Numbered from the stretch's first letter, positions 15,773-25,956 are shown. The stretch is DNA of 40,827 nt from an uncultured Granulosicoccaceae bacterium (GCA_937965695.1 CALCKW010000079.1:1-40827); one strand, 5' to 3'. The notes: generated by a model from the sequence alone, not told the origin. Made by a program: numbers and translations.

Positions 15773-16174
15773 AACTTGGATTTGGCAGCTCCGTTTCCCT
15801 GCCTAGCACGTTAAACGCACCTAGAAAATTCCAAAATGTAGTCAATCGCCTATTCTAACTACATTGCCGCCAAGACTACAGAGCAGCCTACAGCTCACCC
15901 CCAAATTTGCTCACCACGACCCCAAAATGCTTCACCAAAACCAGTGACTCGCTCTTTAACCGCCACTTTTGACGCACTTACAGCCTTTCATCCCGAGAAA
16001 CGATCAGATTTGATGGCCGTTTAACGCAAGTTCTGCTCTTTGCCATCGCTTATGCCGTCCAATGCACAGCGCATTTATACACACCGAATACAAACAGACG
16101 CTGATCCGACAGAACATACGCCATAACAACGGGGCCACTGAGCTATCCGTCCGCATTATGCATCTAATTGCAAT
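15773..16174. other. intergenic gap between uvrC and pgsA
   Basis: About 400 bases with no supportable gene. In many gammaproteobacteria uvrC and pgsA are close together, so the size is somewhat unusual. It probably contains a pgsA promoter: TTGACT on the minus strand at 15840-15845 is a candidate -35, but no good -10 follows. Confidence 0.4.
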
Positions 16175-18067
16175 TTACTGTTCGTGAAAGTGGTCATAAA
16201 CAGTTTGACCTAGGGCTGTGCTGATCCCAGGCACTCGTGCAATCTCCGTCGCACTGGCACGCTTGAGTTGTTGCAAGCCACCAAAATGGGTCAGCAATGC
16301 CTGACGGCGCTTTGGTCCCAGACCGTTGATTCCTTCGAGCGGAGAACGTCTACGAGCTTTACCCCGTTTTGCCCGGTGCCCTGCTATTGCAAAACGGTGA
16401 GCTTCGTCGCGCACGTGCTGTATCAGGTGGAGAGCTAACGAGTCGCTGCCCAAATGCCGCTCACTCGGATGCGCGCCTGTCAGTATCAATGTTTCCTCGC
16501 CAGGTCGCCGCTCAGGGCCTTTGGCAACGCCCACTAAGCGCACAGTATCAGTTAGCTGAAGTTCACTTAAGACTTGGCGAGCAACGTTAACCTGCCCGGC
16601 ACCACCGTCAACCAGCAATAGGTCGGGCAATGGCTTTCCCTCTTTTAGGGTGCGCGTATAACGGCGTTGTAGTGCCTGGCGCATAGCCGCGTAGTCATCG
16701 CCGGGTGTTATGTCTTTGATGTCAAAGCGCCGATAGTCAGATTTCAGCGGGCCTTCTGCGTTAAAAACAACGCAGGACGCCACGGTCAACTCACCTTGTG
16801 TGTGGCTGATATCGAAACACTCGATACGCCCGGGTGGGTCCTCCATTTCTAACAACTGACGCAGTTCATCAAGACGCCGCGCTTGCCCTGCACGTGAAGC
16901 CAAGCGTTGCTTCAACGATATCTCAGCGTTGCTCAGCGCCATCTCCAACCAACGCGCCCTCTCACCCCGGACATTGTGACTGAGCACAACTTTGCTCTGG
17001 GCTCGCTCACTGAACGCCTCCGCTAACAAGTCTTGATCCGCAATGGCATGACTCAGGATAATGCGCTTAGGCAGCTCTTGCGAAAAGTAGTATTGAGTAA
17101 CAAAGCTGTAGAGCACTTCTTCCGGTGACATATCTGCGGGCATACTGGGGAAAAATGCCGTGTTACCAAGACTCAGGCCATTGCGCACGTAGAAGATTTG
17201 CACGCAGCTCTGTCCACCGCTGACTGCGCAAGCGACTATGTCTGCTTGACCACCTGTGCCAGCCACAAATTGCTGATCAGTCAAATGTTTAAGATCAGAA
17301 ATGCGATCTCGAAGGGTAGCGGCGCGCTCGTAAGATTGATCTTCCGCTGCTCGTTGCATCTCGTCGATCATGTCGTTCATGACTTGTTTGTTTTCACCCG
17401 CCAAAACACGACGCGTCATCTCAACATCGTTGCGATAATCTTCAGGGCTGATGATACCGACACAAGGACCACTGCAGCGCTTGATTTGATACTGCAGACA
17501 AGGTCGTGATCGATTTCGAAAGTAGCTGTCTTCGCATTGCCGGACTAGAAAGAGCTTTTGTACAAAATTCAGCGTTTTCCGAACTGCATAGCCGTTGGGG
17601 TAAGGGCCAAAATATGCGCCTTTTTGCTTGCGAGCGCCGCGGTGATATGACAGCCGTGGGTACTCTTGTTCGGTCGACATAAACACATAAGGATAGCTTT
17701 TGTCGTCACGCAATAAGATGTTATAGCGCGGCATGTGCGCTTTGATCAGTTGGTTTTCCAAAATCAACGCTTCTGTTTCACTGCGCGTGACTGTGATCTC
17801 CACACTGGCGATGTGCGAAACCAAGTTGCGAGTTTTGCGGCTGTCGACGTTTTTCTGGAAATAGCTGGATAGACGATTGCGAAGATTGCCAGCTTTACCG
17901 ACGTAGATAATATCGCCGGCGGCATTTTTCATGCGGTAGACACCGGGCCGAGTGGTCAGGTTGCGCAGAAATTCTTTGGGATCAAAAGGGTCGAGGGGAG
18001 CCTGCTCAGCGCCAAGAATGGACTCGGATGATTGCTCAGGATTGTCGCTCGCAGAATCATCGCTCAT
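16175..18067 (-). CDS. uvrC: excinuclease ABC subunit C
   Basis: A 630-residue UvrC, the nuclease that cuts the damaged strand on both sides of a lesion in nucleotide excision repair, with UvrA and UvrB. The N-terminal GIY-YIG nuclease domain (RPGVYRMKN, IIYVGKAGNLRNRLSSYF, residues about 38-110) makes the 3' cut. A UVR motif (NKQVMNDMIDEMQ through RAATLRDRI) contacts UvrB. The RNase H-like domain (CFDISHTQG, LLLVDGGAGQVN) makes the 5' cut. C-terminal helix-hairpin-helix motifs (INGLGPKRRQALLTHFGG and the following VPGIS) bind DNA. Length is normal. It follows fabH after 45 bp on the same strand. Confidence 0.97.
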   Translation of the reverse strand: MSDDSASDNPEQSSESILGAEQAPLDPFDPKEFLRNLTTRPGVYRMKNAAGDIIYVGKAGNLRNRLSSYFQKNVDSRKTRNLVSHIASVEITVTRSETEALILENQLIKAHMPRYNILLRDDKSYPYVFMSTEQEYPRLSYHRGARKQKGAYFGPYPNGYAVRKTLNFVQKLFLVRQCEDSYFRNRSRPCLQYQIKRCSGPCVGIISPEDYRNDVEMTRRVLAGENKQVMNDMIDEMQRAAEDQSYERAATLRDRISDLKHLTDQQFVAGTGGQADIVACAVSGGQSCVQIFYVRNGLSLGNTAFFPSMPADMSPEEVLYSFVTQYYFSQELPKRIILSHAIADQDLLAEAFSERAQSKVVLSHNVRGERARWLEMALSNAEISLKQRLASRAGQARRLDELRQLLEMEDPPGRIECFDISHTQGELTVASCVVFNAEGPLKSDYRRFDIKDITPGDDYAAMRQALQRRYTRTLKEGKPLPDLLLVDGGAGQVNVARQVLSELQLTDTVRLVGVAKGPERRPGEETLILTGAHPSERHLGSDSLALHLIQHVRDEAHRFAIAGHRAKRGKARRRSPLEGINGLGPKRRQALLTHFGGLQQLKRASATEIARVPGISTALGQTVYDHFHEQ

Positions 18068-18112
18068 GACTGTGATCCCACGGAAAGTTTGCCAACAGAG
18101 GACCGCCAGGCA

Positions 18113-19081
18113 TCAATAGCGCAGCAGCGCCGATCCCCAAGTAAATCCGCCACCAAATGCTTCTAGCATCAGCAGTTGTCCACGCTGCACACGCCCGTCG
18201 CGCACGGCTGCATCTAGCGCCAACGGTATAGAAGCTGCGGATGTGTTGCCGTGGTGCTCAACGGTCAGCACGACTTTATCCATGCTCATGTGTAACTTGC
18301 GTGCCGTGGCTTTAATGATCCGGATATTCGCCTGATGCGGGATAAGCCAGTCGAGTTCTTCGCGGTTGAGGCCATTCGCTTCCAATGCCTCTTCAACGAC
18401 TTCGCCCATCTTGGCTACTGCCATACGAAAAACTTCACTGCCTTTCATCTCAACCCAAGCACGCCCTTCCAGCACCGCCTGATAACCCTGAGATACACCG
18501 GGTGGTACGTGCAAGCATTCAGAGTATCGACCGTCAGCATGCAAATGAGTAGACAAAATACCTTGCTCTTCACTCGCTTCGAGCACTACCGCACCCGCTC
18601 CGTCACCAAAAAGCACACAAGTTGTGCGGTCTTCCCAATTTAGGATACGGGTAAATGTCTCTGCACCTATAACAAGCGCACGCTTGGCAGAACCGTTCCG
18701 TACAAATTGATCGGCAACACTCAGCGCATAGACAAACCCACTGCAGACGGCCTGGATGTCAAAGGCCGGACTACCAACATTACCTAGACGCGCCTGCAGC
18801 AGGCACGCAGAGCTGGGGAACACTTGATCCGGTGTCGTGGTAGCCATGACGATAAGATCAATATCTTCAGGCTGGAGACCCGCCGCTTCAATGGCTCGTC
18901 GAGAGGCGTGCTCCGCCAAGTCGACAGTGGTCTCACCTTCAGCGGCTATATGACGCTGGCCTATGCCCGAGCGCTCACGAATCCACGCATCGCTGGTATC
19001 CACAAAGGTGGCCAGCTCTTCGTTTGTCATCACCTTTTCAGGCAAATACGAACCTGTGCCGATAATTCGGGCGTAGGTCAT
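18113..19081 (-). CDS. fabH: 3-oxoacyl-ACP synthase III (FabH)
   Basis: A 322-residue beta-ketoacyl-ACP synthase III, which condenses acetyl-CoA with malonyl-ACP to start fatty acid synthesis in the cytoplasm. The catalytic Cys113 is in DIQAVCSGF; the His (PHQANIRI) and Asn ([14 protein letters not shown]) of the triad are present in the C-terminal half. Length is normal. Its ATG overlaps the plsX stop by 4 nt, so it is translated with plsX in the rpmF-plsX-fabH unit. In E. coli fabD, fabG and acpP follow, but here uvrC does. Confidence 0.97.
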   Translation of the reverse strand: MTYARIIGTGSYLPEKVMTNEELATFVDTSDAWIRERSGIGQRHIAAEGETTVDLAEHASRRAIEAAGLQPEDIDLIVMATTTPDQVFPSSACLLQARLGNVGSPAFDIQAVCSGFVYALSVADQFVRNGSAKRALVIGAETFTRILNWEDRTTCVLFGDGAGAVVLEASEEQGILSTHLHADGRYSECLHVPPGVSQGYQAVLEGRAWVEMKGSEVFRMAVAKMGEVVEEALEANGLNREELDWLIPHQANIRIIKATARKLHMSMDKVVLTVEHHGNTSAASIPLALDAAVRDGRVQRGQLLMLEAFGGGFTWGSALLRY

Positions 19082-20100
19082 GCGTTCTCCGCGCTAGAGT
19101 TGTCTTCAAGTTGTTTAGCAATCTTAGCAGGGACGTTTTCAAGTCCCTCAACCACCGCTAGATCAATAGCGTTTCCAAAGGCAAATTCGTTGGCTCCACC
19201 GTGGCTTTTAACCACTACACCATTGAGGCCCAACAGACTCGCTCCATTGTAGCGATCTGGATTGACCTTATCGGCGAAAGCTTTTAAAACGGGCATCGCG
19301 ACCAGCGCTGATAGTTTCCCCCACAGGCTGCCCTTGAACTCTTCTTTGAGCCGATCGGTGACAAAACGAGCGACACCTTCAGAAGACTTCAAAGAAACAT
19401 TGCCAACAAACCCATCACAAACAACCACATCCACGACACTTTTGTAGATCTGGTCACCCTCAATGAATCCCTGATAATTCAAATTACTGGCGGTGAGAAG
19501 CTTCCCCGCTTGTCGCACTTCTTCAACACCTTTCATGTCTTCAGAACCGACGTTAAGAAGCCCGATTCTTGGGGCCGATATGCCGTGCACGGCTTTGACC
19601 AATTCACTGCCCATGAGGGCAAACTGATACAGATTCTGTGCAGTGCTTTCTAGGTTCGCTCCTAGATCGAGCATATACGCACGACTGTTGTCTCCAGGAA
19701 TCGCGCTACAGAGCGCTGGACGCTCAATGCCTGGTAGGGTTTTAAGGACGAATCTAGCGGTTGCCATCAATGCGCCAGTATTCCCTGCGCTGATACAGGC
19801 ATCCGCATCGCCCGATTTGAGCAAGTTGATCGCAACACGCATGGAGGAATCTTTTTTACCGCGCAATGCGGAAGCCGGAGATTCGTCCATAGCCACCACT
19901 TGTGAAGCATGATGAACGGATACTCGGCTTTGATCAGCTCCACCAGCAGATGCCAAGGCTTGTTTGACCAGCTGTTCATCTCCGACGAGCACAACAAACA
20001 ATTCGGCGTGACGTTTTAATGCAGCAAGTGAAGCAGCCACAACATTGGCAACGCCTCGATCACCGCCCATCGCATCGACAGACAAGGTCACCGCAGCCAC
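19078..20100 (-). CDS. plsX: phosphate acyltransferase PlsX
   Basis: A 340-residue enzyme that makes acyl-phosphate from acyl-ACP for phospholipid synthesis. I choose a GTG start at 20100 because it is preceded by a nearly perfect AAGGAGGG ribosome-binding site 6 nt upstream; the longer frame to 20154 adds 18 residues foreign to the family. Typical motifs are visible: [15 protein letters not shown] at the N-terminus, [41 protein letters not shown] and [13 protein letters not shown]. It overlaps fabH by 4 nt and follows rpmF after about 90 bp, the conserved gammaproteobacterial order. Confidence 0.96.
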   Translation of the reverse strand: MAAVTLSVDAMGGDRGVANVVAASLAALKRHAELFVVLVGDEQLVKQALASAGGADQSRVSVHHASQVVAMDESPASALRGKKDSSMRVAINLLKSGDADACISAGNTGALMATARFVLKTLPGIERPALCSAIPGDNSRAYMLDLGANLESTAQNLYQFALMGSELVKAVHGISAPRIGLLNVGSEDMKGVEEVRQAGKLLTASNLNYQGFIEGDQIYKSVVDVVVCDGFVGNVSLKSSEGVARFVTDRLKEEFKGSLWGKLSALVAMPVLKAFADKVNPDRYNGASLLGLNGVVVKSHGGANEFAFGNAIDLAVVEGLENVPAKIAKQLEDNSSAENA

Positions 20101-20188
20101 ATTGAGCCCTCCTTGATCAAACCAGTGCCGATTCGCCTTTGCGCAAATCGACAATCAACTGTGTAGTCAGACACCCGTGTGCCGAATA

Positions 20189-20386
20189 CTAATCTTCGTC
20201 TTCTTCTGACTCTTCAACTTGAGCAACCACTTGCTTGCCGCGGTAGTAACCTTCAGCAGATACATGGTGACGCAGGTGCGACTCACCGGTTGTTGCGTCT
20301 GTAGACAGCGTTGGGCCTGACAATGAATCGTGTGAACGACGCATGCCACGACGTGAACGCGATACTTTACTCTTCTGAACTGCCAT
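20189..20386 (-). CDS. rpmF: 50S ribosomal protein L32
   Basis: A 65-residue, strongly basic protein with the L32 start [22 protein letters not shown] and the [10 protein letters not shown] segment. It has an acidic EESEEDED tail slightly longer than in many relatives. The zinc-binding cysteines found in some L32 proteins are absent, which is common in gammaproteobacteria. The gene lies between yceD and plsX in the expected operon, with GGAGA before its ATG. Confidence 0.97.
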   Translation of the reverse strand: MAVQKSKVSRSRRGMRRSHDSLSGPTLSTDATTGESHLRHHVSAEGYYRGKQVVAQVEESEEDED

Positions 20387-20433
20387 GGATATTTCTCCGT
20401 AAAAATCAATAAAACGACAGCCGAGCTATAGGC

Positions 20434-21015
20434 TCAATGGCTATCGTCAGGTTTCTGTTTGTTCTGGTCTAACAGCTGGCCTAAACCAGCAAATGCCTTG
20501 CGAGTGGGTGCTTCACTCTCTTCGGGGGACTCCTCCTCCGAAACGGTCAACTCACCCAGCCGTGTGGCTATTTCACCAGCGCATCCCCCTTCTTCGTGTT
20601 TTGGGAAGATTGGACACGCCAACAACAATTCGTCTTCGAACAAGTCCGACAAGCTCACCTTGCCCTTTTCATCCATCATCAGCACATCCAAATCCTCAGG
20701 CATGCGCTCGGCTACCGCCTCACTGCTCGCAAAGCAACAGTTGAAACTAACTTCAATGTCTGTCCAGCACGTCTGCAAACACCGCTGACAAGTCAGCGGC
20801 AAATTCGCCTTCAAGCTACCCTGTGCAGCGGGTCGACCAGATTCTAGGCGCTTGAAGCGCAATTGCACGGAAACCGGGCCCGCCGATTCGCTAAGTGCTG
20901 CTGCCAAACGTTGAAAGTGATCTATCTCTATTTCACCTTCGAACGCAGCTGCACCGCCCTCGGTACGTCTGCACAAGGCTACGGGGTCAAACTGGGTTGG
21001 TAATTGCTTTGCCAT
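20434..21015 (-). CDS. yceD: YceD / DUF177 family protein, 23S rRNA accumulation factor
   Basis: A 193-residue protein starting at the ATG at 21015 (MAKQLPTQFD). The DUF177 pattern is visible: LPLTCQRCLQTCWTDIEV with two Cys in C-x2-C, a downstream acidic EDLDVLMMDEKGKVSLSDLFEDELLLACPIFPKHE, and a C-terminal segment ending GLGQLLDQNK. In E. coli YceD is needed for normal 23S rRNA accumulation. It heads the yceD-rpmF-plsX-fabH unit and is divergent from the maf gene, as in E. coli. Confidence 0.93.
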   Translation of the reverse strand: MAKQLPTQFDPVALCRRTEGGAAAFEGEIEIDHFQRLAAALSESAGPVSVQLRFKRLESGRPAAQGSLKANLPLTCQRCLQTCWTDIEVSFNCCFASSEAVAERMPEDLDVLMMDEKGKVSLSDLFEDELLLACPIFPKHEEGGCAGEIATRLGELTVSEEESPEESEAPTRKAFAGLGQLLDQNKQKPDDSH

Positions 21016-21092
21016 AAAACCTGACAATTATATTGGCGAGAATGAAGTGTGTCAAAATAGTTGCTAATACCGAATACTTTGGAGTGCACAAA

Positions 21093-21680
21093 ATGGACAT
21101 CAGCCACCCGATTTTACTGGCTTCGACCTCCCCTTACAGGGCTGCTCTGTTAAGCCGGTTGGGTCTAAGTTTTAAAATGGGCACGCCACAGTGCGATGAG
21201 AAGCATTTGGCGAACGAAAAAGCAGAAGATTTGGTTTACCGACTAGCCCGCACCAAAGCGAGAAGTTTGCAGGCTCGCCACGGCACTTCTTTGATCATCG
21301 GATCCGATCAGGTCGCCGAAATCGACGGCGAGATTCTCGGAAAACCCGGAAATGTCGAAAATGCAGTCAAACAATTGTCCCAATTATCGGGCAAAAGAGT
21401 CACTTTTTATACGGGCTTGTCTCTACTGAATGCCAAAACTGGCCACGAACAAATAGCGGTTGAGACCTTTGATGTCGTTTTTCGCCCGCTGAGCCACTTA
21501 CAGATTGAACGCTACGTGTGGAAAGAGAAACCCCTGGACTGCGCAGGTAGTTTTAAGTCTGAGGGCTTGGGTATCACCTTGTTTGAGCGCTTCGACGGTC
21601 AAGACCCAACCACCTTAATCGGCTTGCCCTTGATGCGATTAGTATCACTGCTGCAAAACGAAGGTATTTCACTGCCCTGA
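21093..21680 (+). CDS. yceF: Maf-family nucleotide pyrophosphatase, YceF type (7-methyl-GTP)
   Basis: A 195-residue protein. The start at 21093 (MDISHPI) has GGAG 8 nt upstream; the longer frame from 21033 does not. Family motifs are LLASTSPYRAALLSRLGL at the N-terminus, IIGSDQVAEIDGEILGKPG with the catalytic Asp, and CAGSFKSEGLG with the conserved Glu. The SDQVA version, rather than ADTVV, and the position next to yceD point to the YceF subfamily, which hydrolyses 7-methyl-GTP to its monophosphate and is thought to keep modified nucleotides out of RNA. Divergent from yceD. Confidence 0.94.
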   Translation: MDISHPILLASTSPYRAALLSRLGLSFKMGTPQCDEKHLANEKAEDLVYRLARTKARSLQARHGTSLIIGSDQVAEIDGEILGKPGNVENAVKQLSQLSGKRVTFYTGLSLLNAKTGHEQIAVETFDVVFRPLSHLQIERYVWKEKPLDCAGSFKSEGLGITLFERFDGQDPTTLIGLPLMRLVSLLQNEGISLP

Positions 21681-21747
21681 CGAATCCACAGAATCAGCTA
21701 AAATTGACGGCATCTGCAAAATCACAACTTATAGAAGGCGATCGCAA

Positions 21748-21822
21748 ATGACTCGCACAACAGTCACGCGCGCAACCGTTTCAAAAACATACAGTTGTGT
21801 CGACAAACGAATAGACAGCTAA
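21748..21822 (+). CDS. possible 24-residue leader peptide upstream of pgi
   Basis: A short frame [20 protein letters not shown] and four more residues, with AAGG about 9 nt before its ATG. Its stop (TAAGGA) overlaps the ribosome-binding site of pgi, whose ATG lies 13 nt after the stop. It has six Thr and four Arg residues. The arrangement would allow translational coupling or leader-peptide control. No attenuator hairpin is obvious, so this is low confidence. Confidence 0.3.
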   Translation: MTRTTVTRATVSKTYSCVDKRIDS

Positions 21823-21835
21823 GGACAATTCCCAG

Positions 21836-23458
21836 ATGAGCAAACTCTCGACCCAGTGGAATGCACTGAAGGCACATGCGAAAAGCCTTGAAGATAAAAA
21901 CCTTCGCGCACTTTTCGCTGAAGACAGCAACCGTGCGGATAAGTTGTCGTTAGAAGCAGAAGGCATACTATTGGACTACGCCAAACAACGCGTAGATCCA
22001 ACTGCCATGAATTTACTGGCCGCATTGGCCACTGCAGCGGGTGTGGAAGCTAAACGCGACAGCATGTTTGCTGGCGCGATTTTCAACAATACTGAAGGCC
22101 GCGCGGTGCTGCACACAGCCTTGCGCGACCCCAAAACGGGCTCGGCACGTGCCAGCGGACCAGAAACCGGTGACCTAGTGCACGCTGAGCTTGTCAAATT
22201 GCGCCAATTTGCCAATGACGTTCGCAATGGGAAATACAGCAGTAGCACTGGTGCGACATTTAGCGATGTAGTCAATATAGGTATAGGTGGCTCAGATCTA
22301 GGACCTGTCATGGTGACCGGAGCGCTGGCTCCTTATTGCGATGGCCCACGTCTTCATTACGTATCCAACGTTGATAGTGCTCATCTCAGCGACACCTTAA
22401 AAAACCTCAATGCGGAAACGACTCTTTTCATCATTGCTTCCAAAACCTTCACCACCATTGAGACAATGACAAACGCCTTGTCAGCGCGTGATTGGGTTTC
22501 AGAAAAAGTGGGCGCTGAAAGAGCAGGCTTGCATTTTGCGGCCGTCTCAACGGCTTTGGAAAAAGTGCAAGCCTTTGGTATTGACTCATCGCGCGTCTTC
22601 GGATTCTGGGATTGGGTCGGCGGACGCTACTCGGTCTGGAGCGCTATTGGTTTGCCGGTTATGATTGCCGCCGGACCCGAAAACTTTGATCAGTTTCTCG
22701 CTGGTGCGCACGAAATGGACGAGCACTTTCGCCAAGCACCGCTGCTTGAAAATGCTCCGGTGCTGCTCGGTTTGCTCGGGATATGGAATCGCAACATACT
22801 GGCACATAGCACCCGTGCAGTCCTACCCTACGATCAACGACTGGCGAGATTCCCAGCCTATTTACAGCAGCTGGATATGGAATCCAACGGCAAGGGTGTC
22901 ACACGTGACGGTGACCTAGTTACAACCGATACGGGACCCGTTGTCTGGGGAGAGCCTGGCACCAATGGCCAGCACGCTTTCTACCAGCTGATTCACCAAG
23001 GCACCACCGTTATCCCTTGTGAATTCTTAATCGCTGCCAAGAGCCATGAGCCCCACCTTCAACAACACCAATCGCTTCTCATCGCTAACTGCCTGGCCCA
23101 ATCAGAGGCGCTGATGAATGGACGCACAGCCGAAGAAGCACGCGCGGCTATGCAAGGAAAGAGCGAATCAGAAATAGACGCTTTGTTGCCGCACAAGGTT
23201 TTCCCGGGTGATCGACCTTCTTTGACGATAGCCTACGAGCAGCTCACACCGAAAATGCTGGGCAAGCTCATTGCGCTCTACGAACACCGCGTTTTTGTCG
23301 AAGGTGCCATTTGGGATATCAACCCCTTTGATCAATGGGGTGTTGAACTAGGTAAGGAACTAGCAACTCAATTATTACCCATGGTACTCGGTGAACAAAG
23401 CGTGGAACAAAAAGACAGCTCCACCGCAGCACTGGTTAAATATTTGAGCAACACATAA
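21836..23458 (+). CDS. pgi: glucose-6-phosphate isomerase
   Basis: A 540-residue cytoplasmic enzyme that interconverts glucose-6-phosphate and fructose-6-phosphate. Both family signatures are seen: the first in [14 protein letters not shown] and [14 protein letters not shown], the second in the segment [13 protein letters not shown] near the C-terminus. The catalytic Glu region [13 protein letters not shown] and the His in [16 protein letters not shown] are present. Length is typical. AAGGA lies 10 nt before the ATG. It stands as a single gene after the yceF gene. Confidence 0.97.
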   Translation: MSKLSTQWNALKAHAKSLEDKNLRALFAEDSNRADKLSLEAEGILLDYAKQRVDPTAMNLLAALATAAGVEAKRDSMFAGAIFNNTEGRAVLHTALRDPKTGSARASGPETGDLVHAELVKLRQFANDVRNGKYSSSTGATFSDVVNIGIGGSDLGPVMVTGALAPYCDGPRLHYVSNVDSAHLSDTLKNLNAETTLFIIASKTFTTIETMTNALSARDWVSEKVGAERAGLHFAAVSTALEKVQAFGIDSSRVFGFWDWVGGRYSVWSAIGLPVMIAAGPENFDQFLAGAHEMDEHFRQAPLLENAPVLLGLLGIWNRNILAHSTRAVLPYDQRLARFPAYLQQLDMESNGKGVTRDGDLVTTDTGPVVWGEPGTNGQHAFYQLIHQGTTVIPCEFLIAAKSHEPHLQQHQSLLIANCLAQSEALMNGRTAEEARAAMQGKSESEIDALLPHKVFPGDRPSLTIAYEQLTPKMLGKLIALYEHRVFVEGAIWDINPFDQWGVELGKELATQLLPMVLGEQSVEQKDSSTAALVKYLSNT

Positions 23459-23592
23459 AATCAGCCAATTGCTACATCTAGTTGACTGCGCTCCCTCGGT
23501 TGTAATTAAAACTGCTGAGCAAAATCAACTAAACTTTGTGTAAATCAACATCGGCAGTGCCGGTGCACCAAAAACTAATTTAGAGTTCAGGC

Positions 23593-24012
23593 ATGAATAG
23601 TTCACCCTTTTTAGCCCTGCTAATACGCATTGTTGTATCTGCGGTCGTCGTCTTTGCCACTTATAATCCCACTGGCAAATCAATTTACCATTGGATTGTT
23701 AGCCACAACAATCCAACCGACGCCTGGGTTGTTTTAGCAGGCATCGTCACAGTGCTGGCTTTGTTCTCCTTGCTGATCGCCAGCTGGAAAACCTTTGGCA
23801 TGCTCGGCACCACCGTCATTGCAATTCTGTTTGCCGCAATTGCCTACCTGTTTGTGCAAGAAGGCTGGGTCTCCGCTGAAAAGAACCACTCTATACAATG
23901 GTTGGGCCTTGCACTTTTGAGTTTGTTTTTTGGATTTGGCCTGGCCGGAGCAATTATCTGGCGTCGAATCACGGGCCAAGTGATGACCGACGAGTCCGAT
24001 GACGTGGGCTGA
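23593..24012 (+). CDS. four-helix membrane protein, DUF6524-like
   Basis: A 139-residue inner-membrane protein with four hydrophobic helices: about residues 6-22 (ALLIRIVVSAVVVFA), 44-62 (WVVLAGIVTVLALFSLLIA), 68-88 (FGMLGTTVIAILFAAIAYLF) and 103-125 (WLGLALLSLFFGFGLAGAIIW). The segment FATYNPTGKSIYHWI after the first helix is a conserved feature of the DUF6524 family as I remember it. Function unknown. It stands alone after pgi and shares a bidirectional terminator with the convergent hydroxylase gene. Confidence 0.8.
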   Translation: MNSSPFLALLIRIVVSAVVVFATYNPTGKSIYHWIVSHNNPTDAWVVLAGIVTVLALFSLLIASWKTFGMLGTTVIAILFAAIAYLFVQEGWVSAEKNHSIQWLGLALLSLFFGFGLAGAIIWRRITGQVMTDESDDVG

Positions 24013-24036
24013 ATTATTGTCACGCCATTGATCAAT

Positions 24037-24067
24037 AAAAAGGAGAGCTGATAGCTCTCCTTTTTTT
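24037..24067. terminator. bidirectional rho-independent terminator
   Basis: GGAGAGCT (24042-24049) and AGCTCTCC (24053-24060) form a perfect 8-bp stem with a 3-nt loop, with five A bases before and seven T bases after. It separates two convergent genes. Confidence 0.9.
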
Positions 24068-24097
24068 ATGTGCTCGATGAATGAACGCTGGATCCAG

Positions 24098-25312
24098 TTA
24101 CAAGTCTTCGCCCCGCGCTATACGCGGCAAGTCCCCATGCAACCCCATGGCATACCGAGAAACCAATTTCTTTGCGGGAGTCAGTCTATCGGCCAACCCA
24201 AGTGCCGAGCTTCTGAGCCCACTGACGTTGGGCTGATCCCATGAGAACAACTGCTGGATTGCATCTAAGGCTTTCAGCATTACCGCATTATCCGAACGAC
24301 GCCAACGTTGGTATCGACCCAAAACATGTAACCCCCCGAACGCCCTTCCAGCGCGATGCGCATCGACGATGACTTCAGCCAGAGCCGCCGCATCCAGAAT
24401 GCCGAGATTGACACCTTGCCCAGCAAGCGGATGAACAGAATGTGCAGCGTCACCGATGAGGGCCAAGCCTGGCTTGACATAATATTCTGCATGGGACATT
24501 GAAAGAGGAAAGCTCCCCCGCTCCAATATGGCCTCCACCCCACCCAGACGTTCCGGGAATGTCTCAACGAGCTCCTCCAGAAAGTTCTGGTCATCAAGTG
24601 CTTTTAAGCGCTGAATTTCCTGTGGGCTGTTGTACCAAACCAACGACGCGTGATGCCCCTGCAAAGGCAACAAAGCTTGCGGGCCACTGGGTACAAAACG
24701 CTGCCATGTTATGTCTTGTTGTGGCGCAGCTGTTCGAACTGTTGCAACGAGAGCCTGTTGATCGTAGCGTTTAGTTTTGACCCCAATATTCGCCATCTCG
24801 CGAACCTTAGACCGCGCACCATCCGCACCCACTAACAACGCTGCTTGCAGCTCCTCACCAGTGGCAAGGCTAATCACAGCGCCACTATCACTAAAGTCAA
24901 CGGCAGACACCTGTTTAGGACATAACCATACGCCACCCAGAAATTTAAACCGATCTACAGCGGCTAATTGAATTTTATCATTTTCGACGATATGACCCAG
25001 ATGGCTTTCAGCAATATCAGCACTGTCAAACAAAGTGCCTTGCACGTCTTCACCCTCCCACACCAGCATGCGCGTGTAAGGGCAAACTCCCGTCTCTTGC
25101 AGCACGTCCCACGCACCAAAGCTCTGCAGAATACGCTGAGATGCAACACTCAATGCACTCACACGCAATGCAGGCGTATTGAGCTCACCCACCTCTGGCA
25201 GCTCACTGGCCTCTACGATCGCAACACGCAAATTAGCCTGCGCTAAAGAAGCACCGAGTGTGGCACCGACCATTCCGCCACCCACCACCACGACATCAAA
25301 GCTGCTTTCCAT
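24098..25312 (-). CDS. UbiH/UbiF/VisC-family FAD-dependent hydroxylase (ubiquinone biosynthesis)
   Basis: A 404-residue flavoprotein monooxygenase. I start it at the ATG at 25312 (MESSFDVV); the longer frame needs a TTG. The FAD-binding Rossmann motif is VVVVGGGMVGATLGASLAQ; the second FAD motif, GLALIGDAAHSVHPLAGQGVNLGILDAAAL, contains the GD and the UbiH/COQ6 signature. The LLVGADGARSKVRE segment is also standard. Such enzymes add one of the three ring hydroxyl groups of ubiquinone. UbiF-like, UbiH-like and UbiI-like members cannot be separated by eye. No other ubi gene adjoins it; ubiX lies 6.5 kb away. Confidence 0.92.
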   Translation of the reverse strand: MESSFDVVVVGGGMVGATLGASLAQANLRVAIVEASELPEVGELNTPALRVSALSVASQRILQSFGAWDVLQETGVCPYTRMLVWEGEDVQGTLFDSADIAESHLGHIVENDKIQLAAVDRFKFLGGVWLCPKQVSAVDFSDSGAVISLATGEELQAALLVGADGARSKVREMANIGVKTKRYDQQALVATVRTAAPQQDITWQRFVPSGPQALLPLQGHHASLVWYNSPQEIQRLKALDDQNFLEELVETFPERLGGVEAILERGSFPLSMSHAEYYVKPGLALIGDAAHSVHPLAGQGVNLGILDAAALAEVIVDAHRAGRAFGGLHVLGRYQRWRRSDNAVMLKALDAIQQLFSWDQPNVSGLRSSALGLADRLTPAKKLVSRYAMGLHGDLPRIARGEDL

Positions 25313-25413
25313 ACACGACTCGCTCAACAGATATCTTTATTATATCACTGGCGAAGCCTTAATCCCTCTGCGCTATTCATTCATCACACTCAGATTCTGC
25401 CAATTTGGCAGCT

Positions 25414-25956
25414 TTAGGGCGCCTGGATTTTTTGGATATGAATTAACAGTGCCTGCAAGACTCGTTGATCAAACCCCTCTACCTCTACACGATTGGCCAT
25501 TTGTAGTTGAGGTTGCCCTGCCAAAGACTGCATCCAATCTAAAGTAGTCGTGTAAGAACGCAGGTTGTCCAAGTGTCCCAGATGACGGGTTCGAGACATG
25601 AATCGCTGTGCAGCTAGCTGTGGTGCACATTTGCAGTGCACCTGAACAACAGATGAGAAATGCTGCTGTAACCACTCTGTTGGTGTTCCAGAGGTAGATT
25701 GACCACCCGATGCTCGCCAATGAGAAACAACAACCGAAGAGTCAGATCGCAACAGGTGTCGCTGAAATTCAATGTCGCTCGCGCGGCTGAGTTTTTGCCG
25801 CCACTGGGCATCTCCCACACCGTATTGATCGAAAAAGGATTCCAGAATGTCGTCCTTATCAAAAAGACTGAGCCCCAGCCCAGATGCCAAAGCTCTTGCT
25901 GCAGTCGTTTTTCCACTGGCTGGAAGGCCAGAAACAACCACGCACAGTTTGGCCAT
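25414..25956 (-). CDS. P-loop kinase-like ATPase (zeta/AAA_33 type)
   Basis: A 180-residue protein with a Walker A motif, GLPASGKTTAARALA, at residues 10-24, then DKDDILESFFDQYG, which resembles the substrate-binding part of small-molecule kinases such as gluconate kinase and the AAA_33 proteins. A hydrophobic strand SSVVVSHWR follows at the expected Walker B position. Arg-rich RFMSRTRH may be the lid. The substrate is unknown. No toxin-antitoxin partner is next to it, so a zeta toxin is unlikely. It lies 101 bp upstream of the hydroxylase gene on the same strand and may be cotranscribed. Confidence 0.8.
   Translation of the reverse strand: MAKLCVVVSGLPASGKTTAARALASGLGLSLFDKDDILESFFDQYGVGDAQWRQKLSRASDIEFQRHLLRSDSSVVVSHWRASGGQSTSGTPTEWLQQHFSSVVQVHCKCAPQLAAQRFMSRTRHLGHLDNLRSYTTTLDWMQSLAGQPQLQMANRVEVEGFDQRVLQALLIHIQKIQAP

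Noticed and set aside
25414..25956. zeta-type toxin of a toxin-antitoxin pair
   Set aside because: The Walker A kinase fold fits, but no small antitoxin gene lies next to it and the neighbours are housekeeping genes.
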